Shown here: positions 26,098-34,850 of the stretch, in pieces
How the letters are laid out: each line of letters starts with the position of its first letter
Position numbering within the stretch: the first letter of the stretch is position 1
Assembly (NCBI GenBank): GCA_028874915.1
Contig: JAPPHA010000072.1
Location: 38,892-102,891, forward strand
Direction of reading: 5' to 3'
DNA from: Paracoccaceae bacterium
Lineage (GTDB): Bacteria > Pseudomonadota > Alphaproteobacteria > Rhodobacterales > Rhodobacteraceae
Length of the DNA stretch: 64,000 nucleotides
Notes under the pieces: generated by a model
What the model saw: only the letters and a program-made list of their open reading frames with translations
What the model was told of the DNA's origin: nothing
Databases searched by the model: none
Made by a program: the position numbers and the translations under genes

Positions 26098-26421
26098 ATG
26101 GCACAAAAATCACGCGTGTTGCTGTCAGGTCCGGCTCGGACGGAGGCGATGGATGAACTTGCCAGATCCGGCTGGTTACCAGTCGATGGGCGCGATGCGA
26201 TCCGCAAGAGCTTTCGCTTTCGGTCCTTTGTCGATGCCTTCGGCTGGATGACCCGGGTGGCGCTCCGTGCGGAAAAGCTCAACCACCACCCCGAGTGGTT
26301 CAATGTCTACAACCGGGTTGACGTCACACTGTCGACGCATGATGCCGGGGGGCTGACCGACCTGGACGTGAAGCTGGCAGGACAGATGGACAGAATGGCG
26401 GCGGTTGGCCAGGACGGCTGA
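26098..26421 (+). CDS. phhB: 4a-hydroxytetrahydrobiopterin dehydratase (pterin-4a-carbinolamine dehydratase)
   Basis: This PhhB/PCD enzyme dehydrates the 4a-carbinolamine pterin formed by aromatic amino acid hydroxylases. It may also act in molybdopterin-linked or folate pterin repair. The core signature is intact: [33 protein letters not shown], with the HHP catalytic His pair. Upstream is the strand [23 protein letters not shown]. At 107 residues from the ATG at 26098 it is of normal size. No phenylalanine hydroxylase gene is in the window. It is about 170 bases downstream of the phosphodiesterase and 45 bases before mscS. Confidence 0.92.
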   Translation: MAQKSRVLLSGPARTEAMDELARSGWLPVDGRDAIRKSFRFRSFVDAFGWMTRVALRAEKLNHHPEWFNVYNRVDVTLSTHDAGGLTDLDVKLAGQMDRMAAVGQDG

Positions 26422-26466
26422 TCGGGTGCTGGACGGCCTGACCTGACGGTCGAGGGAGTTTAAGGG

Positions 26467-27282
26467 ATGGACTGGAGTTTCCTCCTCGAGATCGCATTGA
26501 ACGTGTTTTATGCGATCCTGATTTTCATCGTCGCATGGGTGGTGAGCGGCTGGGTTCGGAAACGGATCATCAGCGTCTCCTCGTCCTATGAGCAGATCGA
26601 CGATACCTTCTTCGGCTTCCTCGGCAATGTCCTTCGCTACACGATTCTCGCCTTCGCACTTCTGTTCGTTCTGAGTCGTTTCGGGATCCAGACGACTTCC
26701 ATCATTGCCATGATCGGTGCGGCCGGCCTCGCGGTCGGCCTGGCGCTGCAGGGCACGCTGTCGAATTTTGCCGCCGGCGTGATGCTGGTGGTTTTCCGAC
26801 CCGTGAAAGTGGGTGATTACGTGGAAATTGGCGGGAAAGGCGGAACGGTCAAGGAAATTACCCTGTTCTTCACCGAACTGGCTACACCCGGAAATGTGCA
26901 GATCATTGTGCCGAACAACGAAGTCTGGTCCGCGTCCATCATAAACCACAGCTACTACGACGTCCGGCGCATCGCCCTCACGTTCGGAGTCGACTACGCC
27001 TCGGACCTGAAATTAGTGGAGTCCGTCCTCCTGGAAACGATCACGGCGGACGAGCGGATCCACGCCGAACCCGAACCCTACATCCGGGTGGTTGCACTCA
27101 ATTCCAGCTCAATCGACTTCGTCGTTCGCGTCTGGTGCGACAGCAGCGACTACTGGGTCTTGCGCCATGACCTGACGCGGGCCGTCAAGGACGCGTTCGA
27201 CGCCAACGGAATCCAGATTCCGTTCCCCGCGATGACCCTCTACCGCTCGGGTCAGGTTTCGCCCGACAGCGCCGCCAGTTGA
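26467..27282 (+). CDS. MscS-family small-conductance mechanosensitive channel
   Basis: This is an inner-membrane osmotic release valve. The first transmembrane helix is in LEIALNVFYAILIFIVAWVV; the pore helix TM3 carries the classic Gly/Ala pattern IIAMIGAAGLAVGLALQGTLSNFAAGVMLVVFRPVKVGDYVEIGGKGGTV, split by the TM3 kink. The beta domain has VQIIVPNNEVWSASIINHS followed by the alpha/beta C-terminal domain, in which the FGVDYASDLK and VRVWCDSSDYW patterns are typical. Its 271 residues are close to E. coli MscS. It starts with ATG at 26467. It is convergent with the peroxiredoxin gene, and the two coding ends overlap by about 30 bases. Confidence 0.93.
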   Translation: MDWSFLLEIALNVFYAILIFIVAWVVSGWVRKRIISVSSSYEQIDDTFFGFLGNVLRYTILAFALLFVLSRFGIQTTSIIAMIGAAGLAVGLALQGTLSNFAAGVMLVVFRPVKVGDYVEIGGKGGTVKEITLFFTELATPGNVQIIVPNNEVWSASIINHSYYDVRRIALTFGVDYASDLKLVESVLLETITADERIHAEPEPYIRVVALNSSSIDFVVRVWCDSSDYWVLRHDLTRAVKDAFDANGIQIPFPAMTLYRSGQVSPDSAAS

Positions 27283-27761
27283 TCCATGAATTGATCCCCG
27301 CTTGCGACTGTGCAGACGCCGGGATTGTCCTCCTGATTCAGGATCCGGACCGTTCCGTCGTCGACCAGCATGGCGTAGCGATGGGACCGCCCAAGAAGTC
27401 CTGCGGGCGGAACGTTGAGTTCCATACCGAGAGCCCGGGTCCACGCGGAGTCGGAATCGGCAAGCACCCGGATTCCGGCCACGCCCGCGCCAGTGGCGCT
27501 CGCCCAGGCCTCGGCGACAAAGGGGTCGTTGACGGTCACGCAGACGATTTGGTCGACGCCGCTGGCGCGGATCGCGTCCGCGTTCCGTACAAAGCTCGGC
27601 ATATGCTGATCGCTGCAGGTCGGTGTATAGGCGCCCGGGACCGCGAAGATCACCACGCGCCGGCCGCGGAGAATGCCGCTCAGGGCGACGGTTTCCGGGC
27701 CGCTTTCGCCCAGTGTCAGCAGATCAGCTTCGGGGAGTGTGTCGCCGACCGATATTGTCAT
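27252..27761 (-). CDS. Prx5-type peroxiredoxin
   Basis: This cytosolic thiol peroxidase of the Prx5 (AHP1/type II) group reduces hydroperoxides. It starts with ISVGDTLPEADLLTL, has the peroxidatic Cys in FAVPGAYTPTCSDQHMPSFV (P-x-x-x-T/S-x-x-C near residue 48), and later CVTVNDPFVAEAWA, typical of the group. A second Cys occurs in NQEDNPGVCTVASGDQ near the C-terminus and may act as resolving Cys; otherwise glutathione or glutaredoxin could resolve it, with gshB in this window. The start is the ATG at 27761 (MTISVGD), giving 169 residues. The longer open frame upstream is not convincing. The 3' end overlaps mscS on the other strand. Confidence 0.91.
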   Translation of the reverse strand: MTISVGDTLPEADLLTLGESGPETVALSGILRGRRVVIFAVPGAYTPTCSDQHMPSFVRNADAIRASGVDQIVCVTVNDPFVAEAWASATGAGVAGIRVLADSDSAWTRALGMELNVPPAGLLGRSHRYAMLVDDGTVRILNQEDNPGVCTVASGDQFMDQLAALSGET

Positions 27762-27965
27762 GTCGCTGTCCTTTCCGTCCCTTCGCCGTAACCGGCGTGT
27801 CGTTGCTGACCGGCCTCCCTGCTCCATCCATCCTGTCGTCACCGACGCAGGCAGGACCGGCAGTGCAATGGCGGGTGATTCCGCGTCTGGTTCGTGGCAT
27901 TACCGGTCCCGGAATGCAACCGCCGGTTGGCGGACAAGGACAGTAACACGGACAGGAATACGCGC

Positions 27966-29183
27966 ATGACCAGAATTGTTGTCGTCGGTGCCGGCCAGGC
28001 GGGCACGTCTCTGGTCGCGAGGATGCGCGGTCGCGGGTTCGAGGGTGGAATCACGCTGATCGGCGAAGAACCCGTGCCGCCTTACCAACGGCCTCCGCTT
28101 TCGAAAGCCTACCTCCTGGGCGAGTGGCCGGCAGAGCGCCTGTATCTGCGGCCGGAGGCTTACTATGGTGAGCAGGACATTGAGCTCCTGACCGGAATTC
28201 GGGTGATGTCGATCGATCCGGATACCAGGACAGTCATCGTGGATGGTGACCGTCTGGCGTACGACGAGTTGGTGCTCGCCACCGGGGCCCGGCCCCGGGA
28301 CTTGCCTTCGGGCATCGGAGGCGGACTCGACGGTGTCTACCCGGTCCGGACATTGGGAGACGTTGACTCCATGGCGCAGGAGTTTCAGGCGGGTGCCCGT
28401 GTCCTGGTCATCGGCGGCGGTTACATTGGATTGGAGGTGGCGGCGGTTGCCGTCAAACGGGGATTGGCCGTCACGGTTGTCGAGATGACGGACCGCATTC
28501 TTCAGCGCGTGGCGGCACCACAGACTTCCGAGGCTATCCGCGGTTTGCACCGGACCCGAGGGGTTGATGTCCGGGAGGGCGTCGGAGTTGCCGGACTCAC
28601 GGGTCAAGGGCGGGTCGATGGCGCGTGCCTGTCTGACGGATCCCGGATCGAGGTCGATTTCGTGATCGTCGGCATCGGTATCCTGCCGGATATTGCCCTG
28701 GCCGACGCCGCTGGTCTCGACATCGACAACGGCATACGTACCGACAGTTTCGGTCGAACGTCAGTCCCGGGGATCTGGGCGGCTGGCGACTGCGCGTCCT
28801 TCCCGTTTGAGGGAAGGCGAATCCGGCTCGAGAGCGTGCAAAACGCCATCGATCAGGCGGAGGCGGTGGCAGACAACATCACCGGGGCCGAGGCGCCCTA
28901 CCAACCCGTTCCGTGGTTTTGGTCGGACCAGTACGATCTCAAGCTCCAGATTGCCGGGCTGAACACGGGCTACAGTGATGTCGTGACGCGGCGGGAACCG
29001 GGAACAGACGCTCTCAGGGAATCACACTGGTATTTTTGCCCAGACGGGCGACTCCTCGCCGTTGATGCGATGAATGATCCCAGAGCCTACATGGTCGCCA
29101 AACGCCTGATCGAGGCCGGGAAGACACCGGATCCGGCCGTTGTGGCCGACCCGTCCAGCAACCTGAAGGCCATGCTGCGGTGA
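27966..29183 (+). CDS. FAD/NAD(P)-dependent ferredoxin-reductase-type oxidoreductase
   Basis: This is a two-dinucleotide-domain flavoprotein of the putidaredoxin/rubredoxin/ferredoxin reductase family that transfers electrons from NAD(P)H to an iron-sulfur carrier. The FAD site is IVVVGAGQAGTSL; PPYQRPPLSKAYLLGEW is the characteristic early motif. The NAD(P) site is VLVIGGGYIGLEVAAVAVKRGLAVTVVE, and the second FAD motif is TSVPGIWAAGDCASF. A C-terminal region with WFWSDQYDLKLQIAGL confirms the ferredoxin-reductase group. The start is the ATG at 27966. The stop overlaps the rsmD start (GTGA). No ferredoxin or oxygenase partner is adjacent; candidate clients elsewhere in the window are the oxygenases. 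Confidence 0.92.
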   Translation: MTRIVVVGAGQAGTSLVARMRGRGFEGGITLIGEEPVPPYQRPPLSKAYLLGEWPAERLYLRPEAYYGEQDIELLTGIRVMSIDPDTRTVIVDGDRLAYDELVLATGARPRDLPSGIGGGLDGVYPVRTLGDVDSMAQEFQAGARVLVIGGGYIGLEVAAVAVKRGLAVTVVEMTDRILQRVAAPQTSEAIRGLHRTRGVDVREGVGVAGLTGQGRVDGACLSDGSRIEVDFVIVGIGILPDIALADAAGLDIDNGIRTDSFGRTSVPGIWAAGDCASFPFEGRRIRLESVQNAIDQAEAVADNITGAEAPYQPVPWFWSDQYDLKLQIAGLNTGYSDVVTRREPGTDALRESHWYFCPDGRLLAVDAMNDPRAYMVAKRLIEAGKTPDPAVVADPSSNLKAMLR

Positions 29184-29785
29184 GAATCATTGCCGGACGA
29201 TACCGCGGGACGCGTCTGTGCGAACCGCCATCCGGGAATCGGCGCGTCTCGCGACCCGGTCCGGCACCCCTTCGCCCGACGGCCGACCGGGTTCGGGAGA
29301 ACATTTTCAATCTTCTCGTAAACGGCAGATTGGGCGACCGGGTTACGGGGCGGCACGTCCTTGATCTCTTTGCCGGAACCGGTGCGCTTGGCCTGGAGGC
29401 GCTGTCCCGTGGCGCGGCGTCGGTCCATTTCGTCGACAACGACTCTGCCGCTCGAACCGTAATCGAGCGAAACATCGGGCGTTTGCGGGCGGATGGTGTC
29501 GCCACTTTGAATCGGTGCGACGCGACGAGTCTGGGCCGGTGTCCGGGCCGCCCGTTTGATCTGGTCTTTGCCGACCCTCCGTATCGGCGCGGCCTTGGCG
29601 TTCGCGCACTGCTGTCGGCCGCGGAAGGCGGCTGGCTGGCCAGGGACACCGTCGCCGTCTGGGAAGACGGAGAGCGGCAATCGGTGCCCGACGGTTTCGA
29701 GACGCATGATGTCCGCCGGTACGGTGGCAGCGTCATTCACGTGCTCCGGTGGCGGCAACGGGAGGCGTTGCCATGCGGAGCGTGA
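29180..29785 (+). CDS. rsmD: 16S rRNA (guanine(966)-N2)-methyltransferase RsmD
   Basis: This enzyme methylates G966 of 16S rRNA in the 30S subunit. The family start MRIIAGRYRGTRL is followed by the LRPTADRVRENIFNLL element, the SAM site HVLDLFAGTGALGLEALSRGA, VHFVDNDSAARTVIERNI, and the catalytic motif IV LVFADPPYRRGLG. It starts with GTG at 29180, overlapping the upstream reductase stop. The length of 201 residues is slightly above E. coli RsmD. It overlaps the next gene, a GH2 glycosidase, by 13 bases, an unusual partner for a ribosome modification gene. Confidence 0.95.
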   Translation: MRIIAGRYRGTRLCEPPSGNRRVSRPGPAPLRPTADRVRENIFNLLVNGRLGDRVTGRHVLDLFAGTGALGLEALSRGAASVHFVDNDSAARTVIERNIGRLRADGVATLNRCDATSLGRCPGRPFDLVFADPPYRRGLGVRALLSAAEGGWLARDTVAVWEDGERQSVPDGFETHDVRRYGGSVIHVLRWRQREALPCGA

Positions 29786-32043
29786 CATCGTTCAACGCTG
29801 GCTGGGTGTTTCACGAGGACATCGACGAACTCAATCCGGCGGAATTGAGACCAGGCCGGAAGGTCGACATTCCTCACACGGCGATCGAGCTGCCGTATGA
29901 CTATTTCGATGAGACGGTTTATCAGCGGGCCTTTTCATACCAGAAAATCCTGACGTGGCGATCTGAATTCGACGGCCAGGACGTGAGGCTCGTCTTCGAC
30001 GGCGCAATGGCGGACTCGACGGTTTATCTGAACGGAAACGCGATCCAGTCCCATACCGACGGTTACACGCCCTTCGAAGCGCGACTGACACCCTATCTCC
30101 ATTCCGGCGACAACGTGATCACTGTCAGGATCGACGGCCGGGAATCGCCGGACATCCCGCCGTTCGGCGGGCAAATCGACTTTCTTACCTACGCCGGGAT
30201 CTATCGTGACGCCTGGCTGAAAATCACCGATCCGGTGTCCATCGATCGCCTGGCCGTGCGCGCGGACATCGGCCCGGGCGAGATCGGCCGGGTTGCTGTG
30301 GACTGCCACATTGTGGGCCATCACCGGTCCGGGGGGCCAATCCGTGTTGCCGGTTCCCTGACGGACCCGTCCGGCAACGAAGTGGCGGCGGCCGAGAGTG
30401 TCGCCGGTCCCGGCGAGACCGTTGTCACTCTGCGGTTCCACGACCTCGACGGAATTGCGCGTTGGGACCTGGATTGTCCGAATCTCTATGCGGCGGTGGT
30501 CGAACTGACCTGTCCTGGAGGTTGTGACCGATTGGCGGCCGGGTTCGGCTTCCGGAGCGCACGCTTCACGCCCGACGGATTTTTCCTGAACGACCGACCG
30601 GTCAAGATCCGCGGTCTCAACCGGCACCAGTCCTACCCCTACGCCGGTTACGCCATGGGCCGACGCGCCCAGGAACGCGACGCGGAGACCCTCAGGCATG
30701 AGCTTGGATGCAACCTTGTCCGGACCTCCCACTATCCCCAGTCGCCCTGGTTTCTCGACCACTGTGACCGCATTGGCCTCCTCGTTTTCGAGGAAATCCC
30801 AGGTTGGCAACATATCGGAGGGTCGACGTGGAAACAGAGATCGATCGACACTGTCAGGCGCATGATCGAACGCGATGCCAACCACCCCTCGATTGTTCTG
30901 TGGGGCGTACGCATCAACGAATCCGCCGACGATCACCGGTTCTATGTCGATACCAACAATTTGGCGCGTTCCCTCGACCCGACCCGCCAGACGGCCGGTG
31001 TCCGGAATTTCACGGGGAGCGAATTCCTCGAGGACGTCTACACGATGAACGACTTCGTCCTCGGGTCGGCTCGGGATCCGCTGATGCGGCCGCCACGGTC
31101 CAACCTGCCGGATGCCGCGCTGCGGGAACCGCGTGAAGTCACATGTCTCGACCGGGACGTTCCCTACCTCGTCACCGAGTACAACGGCCACATGTACCCG
31201 ACACGGCGTACGGATCCCGAGGAACGGCAAATCGAGCATGTCACGCGGCACTTGCAGGTGCTTGACGCGGCAATGGGGATGCCCGGGGTCAGTGGTTGCG
31301 TCGGTTGGTGCATGGCGGATTACAATACGCACAAGGATTTCGGTTCGGGCGACCGAATCTGCCATCACGGCGTACTCGACATGTTCCGTGAGCCGAAGTT
31401 TGCCGCTTATGCCTACGCAAGCCAACGGTCTCCGGACGACGGAATTGTACTGAAACCGGTGACCGTCTGGGCGCGGGGCGAACGCGCCATCGGGGGCGCC
31501 ATTCCGCTCATGGTGCTGACCAATTGTGACGACGTGGCATTCCGGCTGGGAGACGGGCCAACCCGGAGGGCACAGCCGGACAGGGACCGTTTCCCCAATC
31601 TCCCCCATCCTCCGGTGATCATTGACACGCGGCATCTGTCGCCGGACGAACTCGGCCGCTGGGGCAAGGCTTGGTACGACCTCCAACTCACTGGCTTCAT
31701 CGGCGGTCTTCCGGTTCGGGAGGTCCGCATGGTCGCCGATCCGGTTCCGACCCGTCTCCAGGTGGACCCCGACGCCCGGGACCTTCTGGCCTCGGAACCA
31801 GACGTGGTCCGGGTGGCGGTCCGGACGCTGGACCAGGTTGGCAATCTCCTCACGGGGTTCAGCGATCCTCTGTCCGTCACGCTGGACGGGCCCGCGACCC
31901 TGATCGGCCCTCAACACCTGACGTTTCGCGGCGGCGTCGCTGCCTTCTGGCTGCGGTCCGTCCCCGGCCAGGGAGGACAGGTGACGGTGAGGATTGAAAC
32001 CTCCCGATTCGATCCGGCTGAAATCCGGCTGGAAGCCCGTTGA
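29773..32043 (+). CDS. Glycoside hydrolase family 2 protein (beta-galactosidase/glucuronidase-like)
   Basis: This is a large retaining beta-glycosidase. The N-terminal jelly-roll (sugar-binding) domain has the DGAMADSTVYLNGNAIQSHTDGYTPF pattern. The immunoglobulin-like domain follows. The TIM barrel includes KIRGLNRHQSYPYAGYAMGRRAQERDAETLRHELGCNLVRTSHYPQSPWFLDHCDRIGLLVFEEIP, split over several strands. The acid/base Glu sits in IVLWGVRINESADD, where most relatives have W-x-x-x-NE, and the nucleophile Glu in VPYLVTEYNGHMYPT. No signal peptide is visible, so it acts in the cytosol. The start ATG 29773 is preceded by GGGAGG, inside the end of rsmD. A Ser/Arg-rich region and an Ig-like tail complete 756 residues. 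The substrate sugar is unknown. Confidence 0.9.
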   Translation: MRSVTSFNAGWVFHEDIDELNPAELRPGRKVDIPHTAIELPYDYFDETVYQRAFSYQKILTWRSEFDGQDVRLVFDGAMADSTVYLNGNAIQSHTDGYTPFEARLTPYLHSGDNVITVRIDGRESPDIPPFGGQIDFLTYAGIYRDAWLKITDPVSIDRLAVRADIGPGEIGRVAVDCHIVGHHRSGGPIRVAGSLTDPSGNEVAAAESVAGPGETVVTLRFHDLDGIARWDLDCPNLYAAVVELTCPGGCDRLAAGFGFRSARFTPDGFFLNDRPVKIRGLNRHQSYPYAGYAMGRRAQERDAETLRHELGCNLVRTSHYPQSPWFLDHCDRIGLLVFEEIPGWQHIGGSTWKQRSIDTVRRMIERDANHPSIVLWGVRINESADDHRFYVDTNNLARSLDPTRQTAGVRNFTGSEFLEDVYTMNDFVLGSARDPLMRPPRSNLPDAALREPREVTCLDRDVPYLVTEYNGHMYPTRRTDPEERQIEHVTRHLQVLDAAMGMPGVSGCVGWCMADYNTHKDFGSGDRICHHGVLDMFREPKFAAYAYASQRSPDDGIVLKPVTVWARGERAIGGAIPLMVLTNCDDVAFRLGDGPTRRAQPDRDRFPNLPHPPVIIDTRHLSPDELGRWGKAWYDLQLTGFIGGLPVREVRMVADPVPTRLQVDPDARDLLASEPDVVRVAVRTLDQVGNLLTGFSDPLSVTLDGPATLIGPQHLTFRGGVAAFWLRSVPGQGGQVTVRIETSRFDPAEIRLEAR

Positions 32044-32302
32044 AGAAGCTTCGTCGCGGACGCACATCCCATCCGACGTATCTGTCAACCGGGGTTTGCC
32101 TGGGGACGCGGAATTGCCCGGTATATGGGGGACAACACGTGACGATGCATGGGAAAAAGGGCTCGAACCCGGGGACACGGGTCCCGCCGGGGGCCGGTTG
32201 CAATCATCCGGGTGGCACGCCATGAAGTTGTCGTGGTGACGCGGCCCGAACAGTCCCGTCGCGCACGCACAGCAAGAGCAGGGGCAAGGGGCTCCGATTT
32301 TG
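32044..32302. other. Spacer between GH2 and gshB
   Basis: This 259-base spacer has no recognisable gene. Short open frames cross it in several directions. The usual gshB neighbours (rsmI, yraN) are not in this position. Confidence 0.4.
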
Positions 32303-33277
32303 ATGAACGCTCGCGTCCGTTCGACGTCTGGCCGGCCGTTGCAGGTTGCTTTTCAGGCAGACCCGCTCGAACCGATGGACATCGATGCCGACAGTACCTT
32401 TCGGCTCATGGAAGAAGCCCAGGCGCGCGGGCACCGTCTGTTTCACTACACGCCGGATCAACTCCACTATGCCGGCGGCGCCATCCGCGCCCGGGGTTGC
32501 GACGTGACCGTGGTGCGACGTCCGGGCGATCATTTCGAGGCCGGGGCCGTCCGGGAGATCGATCTTTCAGGCTTGGATGTCATCTGGCTCCGCCAGGACC
32601 CACCCTTTGACATGGCCTATGTCACAACGACCCATCTTCTGGAACATGTCCATCCCACAACCCTTGTGGTCAATGACCCGATGTGGGTGCGGAACTTCCC
32701 AGAGAAACTGATTGTCCTGCGGTTTCCCGAACTGATTCCCCCGACCGTCATCGCCAGGGATCCGGTGGACATTCGTGCCTTCCGGGAGCGCAACGGCGAC
32801 ATTGTCCTCAAGCCCCTGTTCGGCAATGGCGGGGCCGGAGTCTTTCTTCTCAGGCAGGATGACCCGAACCTGAATTCGCTCTGCGAGACCTTTCACGCGA
32901 TGAATCGGGAGCCGCTTATCGCCCAGCGGTATCTGCCCGAGGTCACGGGCGGCGACAAGCGCATCATCCTTGTCGACGGCCGGCCGATCGGCGCAATCAA
33001 TCGAATCCCGGCCGTCGGCGAGGCCCGGTCAAACCTGCATGTCGGTGGTCGCGCCGAGGCGGCGGAGTTGACTCGACGGGACCTGGAGATCTGCGAATGC
33101 ATCGGGTCCGTGCTCCGGGATCACGGGCAGGTGTTTGCGGGAATCGATGTCATCGGAAAGTGGTTGACGGAAATCAACCTGACATCGCCCACGGGAATCC
33201 AGGAACTGGAACGGTTCGACGGGACCAACGCTGCCGGGTTGATCTGGGACGCGGTTGAAGCGCGAATGGCCAACTGA
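32303..33277 (+). CDS. gshB: Glutathione synthase
   Basis: This ATP-grasp ligase joins gamma-glutamylcysteine and glycine to give glutathione. The prokaryotic GSH-synthase N-domain is seen as LQVAFQADPLEPMDIDADSTFRLMEEAQARGH. The DVIWLRQDPPFDMAYVTTTHLLE block and the NDPMWVRNFPEKLIVLRFPELIPPT block follow. ATP-grasp hallmarks are DIVLKPLFGNGGAGVFLL, QRYLPEVTGGDKRIILVDGRPIGAINRIP and the metal-site VFAGIDVIGKWLTEINLTSPTG. It starts at the ATG at 32303 (a TTG lies just before). The length of 324 residues is standard. Glutathione would serve the GST and possibly the peroxiredoxin in this window. Confidence 0.97.
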   Translation: MNARVRSTSGRPLQVAFQADPLEPMDIDADSTFRLMEEAQARGHRLFHYTPDQLHYAGGAIRARGCDVTVVRRPGDHFEAGAVREIDLSGLDVIWLRQDPPFDMAYVTTTHLLEHVHPTTLVVNDPMWVRNFPEKLIVLRFPELIPPTVIARDPVDIRAFRERNGDIVLKPLFGNGGAGVFLLRQDDPNLNSLCETFHAMNREPLIAQRYLPEVTGGDKRIILVDGRPIGAINRIPAVGEARSNLHVGGRAEAAELTRRDLEICECIGSVLRDHGQVFAGIDVIGKWLTEINLTSPTGIQELERFDGTNAAGLIWDAVEARMAN

Positions 33278-33379
33278 GACGGACGGACTCGCGGCTGTCG
33301 GCCAATCCTCCGGGGAACTTTCCGACGGACAGTGCGGCGGGCCGTGATCGATACCGCCCGGAACCGTGGCTGGTTCGGG

Positions 33380-33979
33380 TCAGGGAAGATGGTTGACGAA
33401 ACGAACCCGCCAATGTCCGGCCGGCCAGGCACCGCACGGATGGAATTCCATGCAGGTTACGGACAGGTTGCCGATCTCGAAGGCAATAGCCGCAACCGGG
33501 GGCATTCCGGTTGCGCGCTGGAGTTGCGCAAGGATCACGCCGAAATGCGCAACGGCAATGATGTCTCGTCCACCGTTCTCGCGGGTGAGCCGGGCGACTG
33601 CGGCACCGACCCGGTTGCCGACCTGGTTCCAACTTTCGCCGCCCGGAGGCGCGACATCGCCTGGGCACTGCCAGAAGTCGCGGGCCAGCGGTTGATCCTC
33701 CGGAACGATCTGGTCAAACCGAAGCCCGTCCCAGGCACCGAAATGCAGTTCCTTTAGGTCGGGTTCGTCGGGGAGCCGTTGCCGATTCCGTTGGATGGCG
33801 TCCGCGGTCGCCGACGCCCTGATGAGAGGAGAGGCGACCACAAGGGCATCCCGGGGAAGGAAGGCCTCAAGACGGTGAATTGTGACCGTGTCCGAGAGAT
33901 CCCCCGGCAGGTCTGTCCAGCCGTAGAGTGCCGTCGAATGCGTCGGCGCGTGGCGCACCCACCACCATCGTGTCATCAT
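33380..33979 (-). CDS. cobC: Histidine phosphatase family protein (alpha-ribazole phosphatase-like)
   Basis: This branch-1 histidine phosphatase (phosphoglycerate-mutase fold) has the catalytic WWVRHAPTH motif at its start, then VVASPLIRASATADAI, the acid ELHFGAWDGLRFDQI with the FGxWEG-like pattern, GGESWNQVGNRVGAAV and IIAVAHFGVILAQLQ, which holds the second catalytic His. That pattern and its overlap with cobU argue for alpha-ribazole-5'-phosphate phosphatase of cobamide nucleotide-loop assembly. The ATG at 33979 overlaps the cobU stop by four bases (ATGA); a second ATG lies at 33976. Its 200 residues are typical. The symbol is inferred from context and could be wrong for a generic phosphatase. 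Confidence 0.8.
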   Translation of the reverse strand: MMTRWWWVRHAPTHSTALYGWTDLPGDLSDTVTIHRLEAFLPRDALVVASPLIRASATADAIQRNRQRLPDEPDLKELHFGAWDGLRFDQIVPEDQPLARDFWQCPGDVAPPGGESWNQVGNRVGAAVARLTRENGGRDIIAVAHFGVILAQLQRATGMPPVAAIAFEIGNLSVTCMEFHPCGAWPAGHWRVRFVNHLP

Positions 33980-34542
33980 CGCGTCTCCGGAACTAAAAGC
34001 TGACCCTTGAGCGCCAGGGGCAAACCGGCGGTAACGAGGACCACAAGGTCGGAATCTTCGGCAAATCCCTGGTTCAGGCGCCCATGGCAATCGCGGAAGT
34101 GCCGAGTAAGCGGGTTGGCGGGAACGATTCCACCGCTGACGTCATCGGATACACAGATCACCGGGCCCGCATGATGTCGGACCGCCTCACGGAGCGCAGA
34201 TGCCCTAGCGTCATATTTCTCCACGTCCTGGACGGAAACCACCAGCTCCGACGTCCACAGAGTGAGCGAATCGACAAGGACGACGGAACGGGCGCCCCGT
34301 CCCGGTCCCGATGTCAGGAGGTCGACAAGATCGGTGCCCGCTGCTTCGATGGTTGTCCATTGTGTGCCCCTCCGCGACCGGTGTCGATCGATCTTCTGCC
34401 GCATTTCGGCATCGCTCGGCCGTGCTGTCGCCACGTAGACCCGCTTCAGGCCGGATGCGACCGCTAGCCGTTCGGCGTAGAGCGACTTGCCCGACGCCGC
34501 GCCACCCAGAACGAGCGTCAGATGGGGCAAGGCAATGGTCAT
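33976..34542 (-). CDS. cobU: Adenosylcobinamide kinase / adenosylcobinamide-phosphate guanylyltransferase
   Basis: CobU/CobP is a bifunctional enzyme of the nucleotide-loop assembly of cobamides. It phosphorylates adenosylcobinamide and then forms AdoCbi-GDP. The P-loop is LVLGGAASGKSLYAERLA. An ATARPSDAEMRQKIDRHRSRRGTQWTTIEA block contains the His where GMP is attached (HRSRR). VLVDSLTLWTSELVV precedes VISVSDDVSGGIVPANPLTRHFRD-CHGRLNQ (the family usually has VSNEVG). The length of 188 residues is close to the usual 170-185. It overlaps the downstream phosphatase gene. Upstream (to its right) is a 308-base leader with B12-riboswitch-like elements. Confidence 0.93.
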   Translation of the reverse strand: MTIALPHLTLVLGGAASGKSLYAERLAVASGLKRVYVATARPSDAEMRQKIDRHRSRRGTQWTTIEAAGTDLVDLLTSGPGRGARSVVLVDSLTLWTSELVVSVQDVEKYDARASALREAVRHHAGPVICVSDDVSGGIVPANPLTRHFRDCHGRLNQGFAEDSDLVVLVTAGLPLALKGQLLVPETR

Positions 34543-34651
34543 GGCATTCCCTCAAAATAATGATTTCTCGACATTGCCGGACATGCCGTGCCCGAGACAT
34601 CTTCCAGATCGATGACTTGCGCAAGCTCGCCCGAAGAGGTTGTTCGTGAGT

Positions 34652-34850
34652 CCCGGTTCGGCGACCGGGGCAGATCTCAGATTTGGGTGTAGTGGCGATA
34701 GCGACTGGTCACCTCGACACACATATGGTCTTCACCGGCAATCGCGGCGACGGTATTGCGCTTTCAAGGCGTTCTCGCGGTGTCGTCTTGCCAGTTTCCG
34801 ATGCCGTCTCTACACCCCGTGGAAACTTTCATCGCCCGAGGAGAAACGCT
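34652..34850 (-). promoter_or_regulatory. Possible cobalamin riboswitch in cobU leader (weak)
   Basis: Reading the minus strand in the leader of cobU, GCCACT occurs at 34696-34691. Then GAGATCTGCC (34678-34669) differs by one base from the GAGACCTGCC core of the B12 box. A hairpin CCCGGT-N6-ACCGGG (34669-34652) overlaps the last base of that box. Further upstream are GTTTCC and GGAAAC complements. However, the near-invariant CCCCCGCAACTG-type core was not found, and GCCACT and the B12 box are closer than usual. The region also carries the ribosome binding site of coaBC on the other strand. The call rests on context and the two short matches. Confidence 0.35.

Noticed and set aside
29935..32223. 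762-codon minus-strand open frame opposite the GH2 gene
   Set aside because: It mirrors the GH2 coding strand codon by codon, with no recognisable motif. The GH2 frame has catalytic residues, a ribosome binding site and the normal family architecture.
34683..34850. Long N-terminal extension of CoaBC
   Set aside because: No similarity to the family start. GAGGAG with a TTG at 34851 fits the conserved N-terminus.
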